From Bradyrhizobium acaciae (lineage in GTDB: Bacteria; Pseudomonadota; Alphaproteobacteria; Rhizobiales; Xanthobacteraceae), in the NCBI RefSeq assembly GCF_020889785.1, contig NZ_JACMYK010000031.1, positions 1 through 61,131 of the forward strand: DNA of 61,131 nucleotides. Direction: 5' to 3'. The notes under the pieces were generated by a model that worked only from the letters and a program-made list of their open reading frames with translations, did no database searches and was not told where the DNA came from. How positions within the stretch are numbered: position 1 is the first letter of the stretch; the number at the start of each line of letters is the position of its first letter. A program made the translations under genes and the position numbers. Shown here piece after piece: positions 53,724 through 61,131 of this stretch.

Positions 53724-53809
53724 GACGCCATTGAAGCCGTCCCTCGAGGCCACCCCCATCGGATTTCTGACGCCGCCAGACCGGGCGTATCCCCGGTGCA
53801 TGCCCTTTT
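53724..53809 (+). promoter_or_regulatory. Candidate NasT/ANTAR antitermination leader of nrtABC
   Basis: Three overlapping RNA folds are visible. Hairpin 1 (53724-53741) has a hexaloop ATTGAA with the A1 and G4 expected in ANTAR targets, though its stem has a C-C mismatch. Hairpin 2 (53774-53787, CGCC/GGCG) has a hexaloop AGACCG with A1 but not G4. Its 3' arm takes up part of the 5' arm of a terminator (GGGCGT 53783-53788 with ATGCCC 53800-53805) followed by TTTT. Hairpin 2 and the terminator therefore exclude each other. In related bacteria NasT binds such leaders under nitrate control by NasS. Confidence 0.5.
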
Positions 53810-53884
53810 GCGCCCTGCGCGCGTCGCCACCCGATGGACGGTGCTCGACGCAAAGACGCAACGCCGCAACGCAAAGGACGACCG

Positions 53885-55195
53885 ATGACCAAGCCCAGCA
53901 ACACGCCCCCGAGCCGTGCGATCAGCCGTCGCCGGCTCCTGAAGGCAACCGGCGGCGCCGCCGCGCTGCTCGCCGCAGCCAAGCTGAACTTTCCCGCTGG
54001 TGCATTCGCGCAAGGCGCGGGCCCGGAGGTGAAGGGCGCCAAGCTCGGCTTCATCGCGCTCACCGATGCCTCGCCGCTGTTCGTCGCCAAGGAGAAGGGC
54101 ATCTTCGCCAAATACGGCATGCCCGACGTCGAGGTGCAGAAGCAGGCCTCGTGGGGCACCACGCGCGACAATCTCGTGCTCGGCTCCGAGGGCAACGGCA
54201 TCGACGGCGCGCATATCCTGACCCCGATGCCCTATCTGATCTCGGCCGGCAAGGTGACGCAGAACAATCAGCCGACGCCGATGTACATCATGGCGCGGCT
54301 CAACCTGAACGGCCAATGCATCTCGGTCGCCAAGGAATATGCCGATCTCAAGGTCGGCATCGACACCGCGCCGTTCAAGGCGGCGCTGGACAAGAAGAAG
54401 GCCGCGGGCAAGGCGGTGAAGGCCGCGATGACCTTCCCCGGCGGCACGCATGATCTCTGGATCCGTTACTGGCTCGCCGCCGGCGGCATCGATCCCGACA
54501 AGGACATCGAGACCATCGTGGTGCCACCGCCGCAGATGGTGGCCAACATGAAGGTCGGCACGATGGACTGCTTCTGCGTCTGCGAGCCGTGGAACCTGCA
54601 GCTGATCCATCAGGACATCGGCTACACCGCGATCACCACAGGCGAGCTCTGGGACAAGCATCCGGAGAAGTCGTTCGGCCTGCGTGCCGCCTGGGTCGAC
54701 AAGAACCCGAAGGCCGCGAAGGCGCTGCTGATGGCGGTGATGGAGGCCCAGCAGTGGTGCGAGAAGATGGAGAACCGCGAGGAGACCGCGGCGATCTGTG
54801 CCAAGCGGCAGTGGATCAACTGTCCGGTCGAGGACATCACCGATCGCATGAAGGGCAAGTTCGACTACGGCACCGGCCGCGTGGTCGAGAACTCGCCGCA
54901 GCAGATGCGGTTCTGGAGCGACAACGCCTCCTATCCCTATCAGAGCCACGACCTCTGGTTCCTGACCGAGGACATCCGCTGGGGCAAGTATGAGGCCGGC
55001 TTCGACACCAAGGCGCTGATCGCCAAGGTCAACCGCGAGGACCTCTGGAAGGAGGCCGCCAAGGAGCTTGGCGTGTCGGACATTCCAACTTCGACCTCGC
55101 GCGGCAAGGAGACCTTCTTCGACGGCAAAGTGTTCGATCCCGCCGATCCCGCCGCCTACCTGAAATCCCTGTCTATCAAGCGTGTCGACGTCTGA
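53885..55195 (+). CDS. nrtA: Nitrate ABC transporter substrate-binding protein NrtA-like (Tat signal)
   Basis: A 436-aa binding protein of the NrtA/CmpA family. It starts with a twin-arginine signal (SRRRLLKATGG, about 14-24) cut near AFAQ. It carries family stretches LGFIALTDASPLFVAKEKG and NLVLGSEGNGIDGAHILTPM. Nitrate is the likely ligand (nitrite or bicarbonate are the alternatives in the family), supported by the haemoglobin downstream. The ATG at 53885 has AAGGA ahead. It is first in the nrtABC operon, behind the leader described above. Confidence 0.88.
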   Translation: MTKPSNTPPSRAISRRRLLKATGGAAALLAAAKLNFPAGAFAQGAGPEVKGAKLGFIALTDASPLFVAKEKGIFAKYGMPDVEVQKQASWGTTRDNLVLGSEGNGIDGAHILTPMPYLISAGKVTQNNQPTPMYIMARLNLNGQCISVAKEYADLKVGIDTAPFKAALDKKKAAGKAVKAAMTFPGGTHDLWIRYWLAAGGIDPDKDIETIVVPPPQMVANMKVGTMDCFCVCEPWNLQLIHQDIGYTAITTGELWDKHPEKSFGLRAAWVDKNPKAAKALLMAVMEAQQWCEKMENREETAAICAKRQWINCPVEDITDRMKGKFDYGTGRVVENSPQQMRFWSDNASYPYQSHDLWFLTEDIRWGKYEAGFDTKALIAKVNREDLWKEAAKELGVSDIPTSTSRGKETFFDGKVFDPADPAAYLKSLSIKRVDV

Positions 55196-55253
55196 GCCTC
55201 ATAGGGCGGCGCTCGTGCATGGCCCGTTCTTCGACCACGGAGATTGTCTGTCA

Positions 55254-56156
55254 ATGTCGATGCCTGCCATGAAGACCGAAATGCCGGCGGTCGTGACCCC
55301 GCCGGCCGCTACCGCGGCGCCGGTCGTGACCATGACGCCGAAGCCCGCGCCGCGCGCGGCGGCCTACGCCAGGATGGCGAAGGAGACCGGCGCACGTGTC
55401 GTGCCGCCGCTGATCGTGGTCGCGCTGCTGCTGGTGGTGTGGGAGTTGATCTGCCGGCGCGCCGGCTCCAGCCTGCCGCCGCCGTCAAAGGTGTTCAAGG
55501 ACACCAGGGAGCTGATCCTCGATCCGTTCTTCGACCATGGCGGCATCGACAAGGGCCTGTTCTGGCACCTCTCCGCCAGTCTGCAGCGTGTCGCCTACGG
55601 CTTCTCGCTGGCGGCGGTCGCCGGCATCGCGCTCGGCACGCTGGTGGGCCAATCGGTCTGGGCGATGCGCGGGCTCGATCCGCTGTTCCAGGTATTGCGC
55701 ACGATTCCGCCGCTCGCCTGGTTGCCGCTGTCGCTCGCCGCATTCCGCGACGGCCAGCCCTCGGCGATCTTCGTCATCTTCATCACCTCGGTGTGGCCGA
55801 TCATCATCAATACCGCGGTCGGCATCCGCAACATTCCGCAGGACTACCGCAACGTCGCTGCCGTCGTGCAGCTCAATCCGCTGGAATTCTTCACCAAGAT
55901 CATGATCCCGGCGGCCGCGCCCTACATGTTCACCGGTCTGCGCATCGGCATCGGCCTGTCATGGCTCGCGATCGTCGCCGCGGAAATGCTGATCGGCGGC
56001 GTCGGCATCGGCTTCTTCATCTGGGACGCGTGGAATTCCTCGCATATCAGCGAAATCATCCTGGCGCTGTTCTATGTCGGCATCATCGGCTTCGTGCTCG
56101 ACCGGCTCATTGCGGCCCTCGGCAAGGTCGTGACCCGCGGCACGGCTGCGAACTGA
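55254..56156 (+). CDS. nrtB: Nitrate ABC transporter permease NrtB
   Basis: A 300-aa inner-membrane permease of the NrtB/SsuC/TauC family with about six helices after a 45-residue Pro/Ala-rich cytoplasmic start. The helix order and FRTIPP-type loop (LRTIPPLAWLPLSLAAF) and the ATPase-contact stretch NPLEFFTKIMIPAAAPYMFTG (positions near 210-230) are characteristic. Start at 55254, 58 bp after nrtA; it pairs with the ATPase 10 bp downstream. Confidence 0.9.
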   Translation: MSMPAMKTEMPAVVTPPAATAAPVVTMTPKPAPRAAAYARMAKETGARVVPPLIVVALLLVVWELICRRAGSSLPPPSKVFKDTRELILDPFFDHGGIDKGLFWHLSASLQRVAYGFSLAAVAGIALGTLVGQSVWAMRGLDPLFQVLRTIPPLAWLPLSLAAFRDGQPSAIFVIFITSVWPIIINTAVGIRNIPQDYRNVAAVVQLNPLEFFTKIMIPAAAPYMFTGLRIGIGLSWLAIVAAEMLIGGVGIGFFIWDAWNSSHISEIILALFYVGIIGFVLDRLIAALGKVVTRGTAAN

Positions 56157-56166
56157 GGGACACGTC

Positions 56167-56961
56167 ATGCAGGCCTATCTGAAGCTCGACCACATCGACA
56201 AGGTCTTCACCCGCGGCAACGCCACCACCGAGGTCCTGAAGGACATCAACCTGACGATCGAGAAGGGCGAATACGTCTCGATCATCGGCCATTCCGGTTG
56301 CGGCAAGTCGACCCTGCTCAACATCGTCGCCGGCCTCACCGGCGCCACCAATGGCGGCGTGCTGCTGGAGGACCGCGAGGTCAATTCGCCGGGGCCGGAT
56401 CGCGCCGTCGTATTCCAGAACCACAGCCTGCTGCCGTGGCTCACGGTGTACGAGAACGTCAAGCTCGGCGTCGACAAGGTGTTCGCGAAGACCAAGAGCA
56501 GGGCCGAGCGCGACGCCTGGGTGATGCACAATCTCAGCCTGGTGCAGATGGCGCATGCCAAGGACAAGCGGCCGAACGAGATCTCCGGCGGCATGAAGCA
56601 GCGCGTCGGCATCGCCCGTGCGCTGGCGATGGAGCCGAAGGTGCTGCTGCTCGACGAGCCGTTCGGCGCGCTCGATGCGCTGACCCGGGCGCATCTGCAG
56701 GACTCGGTGATGGCGCTGCACCAGAAGCTCGGCAACACCATCCTGATGATCACCCACGACGTCGACGAGGCCGTGCTGCTGTCGGACCGCATCGTGATGA
56801 TGACCAACGGCCCGAGCGCGCGGATCGGCGAGGTGCTCGAGGTGCCCCTGGCGCGTCCGCGCAAGCGGCTCGAGCTCGCGACCAGCCCCGGCTACCTGAA
56901 GTGCCGGCAGCGCGTGCTCGAATTCCTCTATGAGCGCCACAGCTTCGTCGAGGCGGCATGA
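56167..56961 (+). CDS. nrtC: Nitrate ABC transporter ATP-binding protein
   Basis: A 264-aa ATPase. Walker A is GHSGCGKST, Q-loop VFQNHSLLPWLTV, signature ISGGMKQRVGIARAL, Walker B VLLLDEPFGALDALT, H-loop ITHDVDEAVLL. It is a single-domain subunit without the NrtA-like C-terminal extension of cyanobacterial NrtC, so it equals cyanobacterial NrtD; the symbol follows the three-gene operon order. GAGGGA lies before the ATG, 10 bp after nrtB. Confidence 0.9.
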   Translation: MQAYLKLDHIDKVFTRGNATTEVLKDINLTIEKGEYVSIIGHSGCGKSTLLNIVAGLTGATNGGVLLEDREVNSPGPDRAVVFQNHSLLPWLTVYENVKLGVDKVFAKTKSRAERDAWVMHNLSLVQMAHAKDKRPNEISGGMKQRVGIARALAMEPKVLLLDEPFGALDALTRAHLQDSVMALHQKLGNTILMITHDVDEAVLLSDRIVMMTNGPSARIGEVLEVPLARPRKRLELATSPGYLKCRQRVLEFLYERHSFVEAA

Positions 56962-57037
56962 TGGTCACGCCAGCGGCAAGCGTTTCCGCTTTGAACCGAA
57001 ACGCGGGCTTCGGCTACCAATGCTCGCATTTTGAAAA

Positions 57038-57061
57038 CTCATTTCAGAGCTCATTTCAGAA
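57038..57061 (+). repeat. Tandem 12-bp repeat ahead of the haemoglobin gene
   Basis: CTCATTTCAGAG (57038-57049) is followed at once by CTCATTTCAGAA (57050-57061), ending at the ribosome binding site. It could be a regulator or translational control site for the haemoglobin. Confidence 0.5.
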
Positions 57062-57076
57062 CCGAGGAGAGTTGAG

Positions 57077-57490
57077 ATGAATCCGGCCCAAATCAAGCTG
57101 GTTCAGGATAGCTTTGGCAAGGTCGCGCCGATCTCGGAGCAAGCTGCGGTCATATTCTACGATCGCTTGTTCGAAGTCGCGCCCGCCGTGAAGGCGATGT
57201 TTCCCACCGACATGAAGGAGCAGCGCAAGAAGTTGATGACGACGCTCGCCGTCGTTGTCAACGGACTGAGCAATCTCGAAACGATCCTGCCGGCTGCGAG
57301 TGCACTCGCCAAACGTCACGTCAGCTACGGCGCCAAGCCCGAGCATTATCCGGTGGTCGGCGGCGCATTGCTGTGGACGTTGGAGAAGGGGCTCGGCGAA
57401 GCCTGGACGCCTGACGTCGCCGCCGCATGGACCGCGGCCTATGGCACGCTGTCCGGCTACATGATTTCGGAAGCTTATGGTGCCGCGTAG
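57077..57490 (+). CDS. Single-domain haemoglobin (Bjgb-like)
   Basis: A 137-aa globin without a reductase domain, the length of B. diazoefficiens Bjgb, which detoxifies nitric oxide formed during nitrate assimilation. The proximal haem ligand is His81 in KRHVSYG, and the distal Tyr B10 is Tyr28 in VIFYDRLF. The C-terminal globin part has PEHYPVVGGALLWTLEKGLG. The ATG at 57077 follows GAGGAGAG. It lies 115 bp after the transporter ATPase. The narK, flavoprotein and nasC genes that accompany Bjgb in B. diazoefficiens are not next to it. Confidence 0.9.
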   Translation: MNPAQIKLVQDSFGKVAPISEQAAVIFYDRLFEVAPAVKAMFPTDMKEQRKKLMTTLAVVVNGLSNLETILPAASALAKRHVSYGAKPEHYPVVGGALLWTLEKGLGEAWTPDVAAAWTAAYGTLSGYMISEAYGAA

Positions 57491-57535
57491 GCGGCGGAGT
57501 AGGGTTCAACGCTGACGCTTGCCACGCGTCTATCC

Positions 57536-57622
57536 CCGTCATTGCGAGCGAAGCGAAGCAATCCATGCCTCCGCCTGATGAGGGATGGATTGCTTCGTCG
57601 CTATCGCTCCTCGCAATGACGG
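57536..57622. repeat. Palindromic intergenic repeat, CCGTCATTGCGAG ends
   Basis: A second copy of the element at 35941-36026, with the same 13-bp inverted ends and the block GCGAAGCGAAGCAATCCAT. It lies between the haemoglobin and lactonase genes. Confidence 0.85.
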
Positions 57623-57669
57623 AGTGAACGCTCTATGGTCGCCCCGTTCCGCCAACGGGTGAACCAACA

Positions 57670-58569
57670 ATGATGTTCCTGGAAACTCCGCCGAAGCTGA
57701 TCCCGACCGAGATCTTCTCCGCCGTGCCCGCCGAATTCCGCCGCAAGGTGGCGAGCGAATGGGCCGACGCCAACCGGCCGGGCGCGGTGACCGATTGCTT
57801 CATCGAGGGACCGTCGTTCGATGCCGAGGGCAATCTCTACATCGTCGACATTCCGTTCGGCCGCATCTTCAGGATCGCACCGGACAAGTCATGGTCGCAG
57901 GTCGCCGAATACGACGGCTGGCCGAACGGGCTGAAGATCGATCCGATGGGCCGCATCCTGATCGCCGATTATCGGCACGGGCTGATGGAGCTCGATGCCG
58001 GGTCCGGCGAAGTCACGCCGCTGCTGCGCTCGCGCAATTCGGAATCGTTCCGCGGCTGCAACGACCTGCACATCGCCTCGAACGGCGACGTCTATTTCAC
58101 GGATCAAGGCCAGACCGGCCTGCACGATCCGACCGGCCGGGTCTATCGGCTGCGCGTCGATGGCGCGCTCGACTGCCTGATCGACACCGGCATCAGCCCG
58201 AACGGCCTGGTGCTCGACCCGCACGAGGCGGTGCTGTTCGTGGCCATGACGCGCGACAATGCGGTCTGGCGCGCGCCCTTCATGAAGGACGGCAGCGTCT
58301 CCAAGGTCGGGCGCTTCTGCTCGCTGTTCGGCCCGAGCGGACCCGACGGAATGACGATGGACAACGCCGGGCGGCTGTTCGTCGCGCACGCCTCGCTCGG
58401 CCATGTCTTCGTGTTCGCACCGAACGGCGAGTGCATCGCGCGGATCAAGTCCTGCGCGGGACAGAGCTGCACCAATGTCGCGATCGGCGGCGCCAACCGC
58501 GACCGCCTCTACATCACGGAATCGGTGACGGGTTCGGTGCTGGTCGCCGATATCAGCGGGCTCGGCTAG
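57670..58569 (+). CDS. SMP-30/gluconolactonase family lactonase
   Basis: A 299-aa six-bladed beta-propeller, probably hydrolysing a sugar or other lactone with one divalent metal. Likely ligands are the Glu in FIEGPSFDAEGN, Asn in SPNGLVLD and Asp in GPDGMTMDNAGR; NDLHIASNGDVYFTD is the substrate-side blade. No signal peptide is seen, so it is cytoplasmic. It starts shortly after a palindromic repeat and ends at a terminator, so it is its own unit. The physiological lactone is unknown. Confidence 0.9.
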   Translation: MMFLETPPKLIPTEIFSAVPAEFRRKVASEWADANRPGAVTDCFIEGPSFDAEGNLYIVDIPFGRIFRIAPDKSWSQVAEYDGWPNGLKIDPMGRILIADYRHGLMELDAGSGEVTPLLRSRNSESFRGCNDLHIASNGDVYFTDQGQTGLHDPTGRVYRLRVDGALDCLIDTGISPNGLVLDPHEAVLFVAMTRDNAVWRAPFMKDGSVSKVGRFCSLFGPSGPDGMTMDNAGRLFVAHASLGHVFVFAPNGECIARIKSCAGQSCTNVAIGGANRDRLYITESVTGSVLVADISGLG

Positions 58570-58596
58570 GCCGTGGCGTCCGTGCTGGAATGGAGC

Positions 58597-58620
58597 GCGA
58601 CGATGTGAAGACATCATCGC
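58597..58620 (+). terminator. Terminator after the lactonase gene
   Basis: GCGACGATGT and ACATCATCGC form a 10-bp stem (one G-U pair) with a GAAG loop, followed by TCGTTTCCTTT. It lies 28 bp past the stop codon. Confidence 0.65.
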
Positions 58621-58680
58621 TCGTTTCCTTTATCGTTCTATGTGGGGCGAGAATACGAACCCACGCAGAACGAGGCGATC

Positions 58681-59520
58681 GTGCAGACAAAAAAATTCGG
58701 CAACAACGGCCCGCAGGTCTCGGTGATCGGACAGGGCACCTGGTATCTCGATCGCGGGGACCGCAAGGCGGCCGTTGCAGCGCTCAAGCGCGGCATCGAT
58801 GCCGGCATGACGCACATTGACACCGCCGAGATGTATGGCGACGCCGAGCTCGTGATCGCGGATGCCATCACCGGCCGCCGCGACGGGCTGTTCCTGGTCT
58901 CGAAGGTGCTGCCGAGCAATGCCTCGCGGCGCGGCACCATCACCGCCTGCGAGCGCTCGCTGAAGCGGTTGAAGACCGATCGGCTCGATTGCTATCTGCT
59001 GCACTGGCGCGGAACCACTCCGCTCGCCGAGACGGTCGCGGCGTTCGACGAATTGATCGCGGCCGGCAAGATCCGCTCCTGGGGCGTCAGCAATTTCGAC
59101 GCAGACGATCTCGACGAACTGCGCGATGTCGCGGGCGAGGGCAACATCGCCTGCAACCAGGTGCTCTACCATCTGCAGGAGCGCGCCATCGAGCACGCCG
59201 TGATTCCGTGGTGCGAGCGACATGGCGTCGCCGTCGTCGCCTACTCGCCGTTCGGCCACAATGATTTTCCGTTAGCGTCGACGAAGGCCGGCACGGTGCT
59301 GCAATCGATCGCGGAGAAGCACAGGGCGACGCCGCGCCAGGTCGCGCTGAGCTTCCTCACGCGGCTGCCGTCGGTGCTCGCGATTCCGAAGGCGTCGAAT
59401 GCAAAACACGCGGCGGAGAATGCGGTCGCAGGTACGCTTAAGCTCAGCGCCGACGAGCTCGCTGCGCTCGATGCGGCGTTCCCGCGCGGGCCGAAGCCAC
59501 GGTCCCTGCCGATGCTCTAA
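58681..59520 (+). CDS. Aldo/keto reductase
   Basis: A 279-aa NADPH-dependent reductase with the (beta/alpha)8 fold. The catalytic tetrad fits Asp and Tyr in IDTAEMYGDAE, Lys in LVSKVLP, and His in YLLHWRG. The nucleotide-binding C-terminal part has AIPKASNAKHAAENA. A GTG start at 58681 with GAGG ahead gives the family-length protein; the upstream codons are not conserved-looking. The substrate is unknown. Confidence 0.9.
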   Translation: MQTKKFGNNGPQVSVIGQGTWYLDRGDRKAAVAALKRGIDAGMTHIDTAEMYGDAELVIADAITGRRDGLFLVSKVLPSNASRRGTITACERSLKRLKTDRLDCYLLHWRGTTPLAETVAAFDELIAAGKIRSWGVSNFDADDLDELRDVAGEGNIACNQVLYHLQERAIEHAVIPWCERHGVAVVAYSPFGHNDFPLASTKAGTVLQSIAEKHRATPRQVALSFLTRLPSVLAIPKASNAKHAAENAVAGTLKLSADELAALDAAFPRGPKPRSLPML

Positions 59521-59710
59521 TTCGCGGATTCACAACTCCGCTCCACACAGTTCTTAACAAACTGTTGCAGCTGGGGCCGCGCACTGGCTGCGACGGGCGG
59601 TCGCGGGCGCTGGTGCATATCGGAGTCCCGTTTTCGGGCATTGTTCTCGCGGCGGAATTGGCGTTCTCTACGAACAGCAGATTACCCTTTATTTCGCCTT
59701 CGAGATTGCC

Positions 59711-60721
59711 GTGACACCGCCCCCCGCCGCCGTAGCCGCCAGGCTGGACAGCGTTCCCCTTTCATTGCCCGCCAAGACGGCGCCCTCAACGACAAGCGTC
59801 GCACGCAACAAAGCGCCGGCCCGCACCGACCGGCCGTTCAAGGGCATTGCGCTGATCCTGCTGTCGACGGTGTTCCTGGGCACATCGGACGTCACCGCAA
59901 AATATCTCTCGTCGACGCTGCCTTCGATCCAGATCGCCTGGATCCGCTTCCTGGTGTTCGCGCTGATCATGACGCCGGCCATGCTGCCGGGCACGCCGCT
60001 GTTCGCGCTGCGCAGCAGCCGGCCGGGCCTGCATGTGCTGCGCGGCGCCGCGCTGCTCGGCTCGTCGCTGATCTTCATCACGGGGTTGGGCTTCCTGCCG
60101 ATCGCCGAAGCCTCGGCCACCAGCTTCGTCTCGCCGCTGTTCGTCACCGCGCTGTCGATCGCCTTCCTCGGTGAGAAGGTCGGCATGCGCCGCTGGATCG
60201 CGACCGCGGTCGGTCTCATGGGCGTGTTCATCATCCTGCGGCCGGGCACCAGCGCGTTCCATCCCGCCGCGATCTTCCCGATCGTCTCGGCGCTGGCCTG
60301 GGCCGGCACACTGATCCTGACGCGCATGATGAGCGGCAGCGAGCGTCCGGTCACGGTGATGACCTATTCGTCCATCGTCGGCGTCGCCATCGTCAGCGCG
60401 CTGGTGCCGTTCGTCTGGGTCACGCCGACCTGGCACGACATCATGTTCGGCATCCTGATCGGCGTTGCCTCCACCGTCGGACAGTGGATCGTGGTGCTGG
60501 CGTTCCGCTATGGCGATGCCTCAGTGCTGGCGCCGTTCTCCTACACCCAACTGCTCTGGGTCAGCATCCTCGGCTTCCTGATCTTCGGCGAAGTGCCCGA
60601 CCACTGGACCATCCTCGGCGCCGGCTTCATCGTCGCGTCCGGCCTCTACACCGCGCATCGCGAGCGCGTCAGACGGTCGCAGTTGCTGACCGCGGCCAGC
60701 GAGCCGTCGCCGAACGCCTGA
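59711..60721 (+). CDS. EamA/DMT-family transporter
   Basis: A 336-aa inner-membrane protein with ten hydrophobic helices in two EamA repeats (about residues 45-180 and 190-315), after a 40-residue Pro/Ala-rich cytoplasmic start. The second repeat includes ALAFRYGDASVLAPFSYTQL-like sequence and FGEVPDHWTILGAGFIVASG (positions near 290-310). GTG start. Members export amino acids or metabolites; the substrate is unknown. Confidence 0.88.
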   Translation: MTPPPAAVAARLDSVPLSLPAKTAPSTTSVARNKAPARTDRPFKGIALILLSTVFLGTSDVTAKYLSSTLPSIQIAWIRFLVFALIMTPAMLPGTPLFALRSSRPGLHVLRGAALLGSSLIFITGLGFLPIAEASATSFVSPLFVTALSIAFLGEKVGMRRWIATAVGLMGVFIILRPGTSAFHPAAIFPIVSALAWAGTLILTRMMSGSERPVTVMTYSSIVGVAIVSALVPFVWVTPTWHDIMFGILIGVASTVGQWIVVLAFRYGDASVLAPFSYTQLLWVSILGFLIFGEVPDHWTILGAGFIVASGLYTAHRERVRRSQLLTAASEPSPNA

Positions 60722-60872
60722 CCTCGCGTATCCATTTTACAACAGATGTCCTGAATCCGACCTGATGCGCTGACCCTGCACGGCTTGAGAAGACGCGCCT
60801 CCCGCGAGTTGCAAGATAGCCCATTCGGGTCAAGCCGCGTCCGCGCGGCGCTATCGATTTGGGGCTGGGGCA

Positions 60873-61131
60873 ATGCCGGAGTGGGGCTACGCGCGAATCC
60901 GTCTGCGAGGCTGGTTGATGGTCGCGATCATCCTTGCAACCGCTCTGCTCGCCGGGCCGGTTGTCGCACAAAACGGCGGCGCCGGCGGCGAGGGTAATTA
61001 TCAGTCGACAGGACAATATGGCGGCGCCGCCGGCATTCCCGGTGTGAGCGGTGGCGTCGGTGGCGACGGCGGCGCTCCGAATCGCCCGTGCCAATGCACC
61101 GGTGGTGGTGGCGGCGGCGGCGCTGAGGGCG
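60873..61131 (+). CDS. Start of a glycine-rich secreted protein (runs off the window)
   Basis: The ATG at 60873 (GGGGCTGGGG ahead) opens a frame continuing to the window end (86 codons). A signal peptide (LMVAIILATALLAGPVVAQ) is followed by Gly-rich sequence with GGAGGEGNYQ, IPGVSGGVGGDGG and a CQC motif. This pattern suggests the passenger of an autotransporter or another Gly-rich surface protein, but the decisive C terminus is outside the window. The ATG at 60918 is an alternative start. The 60722-60872 gap shows nothing else. Confidence 0.65.
   Translation, partial: MPEWGYARIRLRGWLMVAIILATALLAGPVVAQNGGAGGEGNYQSTGQYGGAAGIPGVSGGVGGDGGAPNRPCQCTGGGGGGGAEG

Overview
The window reads as chromosomal DNA of a Bradyrhizobium-like alphaproteobacterium. 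The evidence is uniformly high-GC coding sequence, a nitrate ABC transporter followed by a single-domain haemoglobin (an order I know from B. diazoefficiens), an EcfG-type general stress promoter, a textbook sigma-54 promoter in front of dctA, and several palindromic intergenic elements that I recognise as common in that genus. I saw no rRNA, tRNA, CRISPR array, transposase or phage gene. The genus assignment is inference from gene content and repeats, not from a marker gene.

Layout. 1-11 kb: a two-subunit molybdenum hydroxylase (IorA/IorB type) followed by the start of a Tat-exported protein, an MFS exporter, a decayed ABC ATPase fragment, a membrane diguanylate cyclase, and an IclR regulator divergent from a Baeyer-Villiger monooxygenase and an alkylsulfatase. 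11-15.7 kb: a complete branched-chain-amino-acid-type ABC transporter in which LivM and LivG are fused. 16-21.4 kb: a glycosyltransferase divergent from an ABC exporter and an amylo-alpha-1,6-glucosidase, with EcfG-like promoters on both strands between them. 21.4-28 kb: PRC-barrel protein, MFS, L,D-transpeptidase, methyltransferase and glycogen synthase. 28-34.7 kb: CoA-transferase and a dipeptide/oligopeptide ABC operon whose last ATPase gene is frameshifted near its end. 34.8-37.1 kb: alcohol dehydrogenase and an isocitrate/isopropylmalate-type dehydrogenase.

37.1-44.4 kb is the most distinctive segment. A methyltransferase, a GNAT-like acyltransferase, an acyl carrier protein, a stand-alone amino-acid adenylation enzyme and a luciferase-like flavin monooxygenase lie on the minus strand. 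Three of them are joined by 4-bp ATGA overlaps. A NodU/TobZ-type carbamoyltransferase is divergent. This looks like a compact biosynthetic cluster that activates an amino acid, carries it on an ACP, oxidises, transfers, methylates and carbamoylates it. I cannot match it to a described pathway.

44.4-53.5 kb: a His/Gly-rich secreted protein, a second L,D-transpeptidase, an XRE regulator with a dyad-rich upstream region, dctA, a frameshifted HWE sensor kinase, a serine hydrolase and an intradiol dioxygenase. 53.6-57.5 kb: nitrate transporter genes nrtABC and a haemoglobin, preceded by a leader whose folds resemble a NasT/ANTAR antitermination switch. 57.6 kb to the end: SMP-30 lactonase, aldo/keto reductase, EamA transporter and the start of a glycine-rich secreted protein.

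Two genes (the last peptide-ABC ATPase and the HWE kinase) would each be restored by one extra C or G. They are either recent lesions or base-calling errors.
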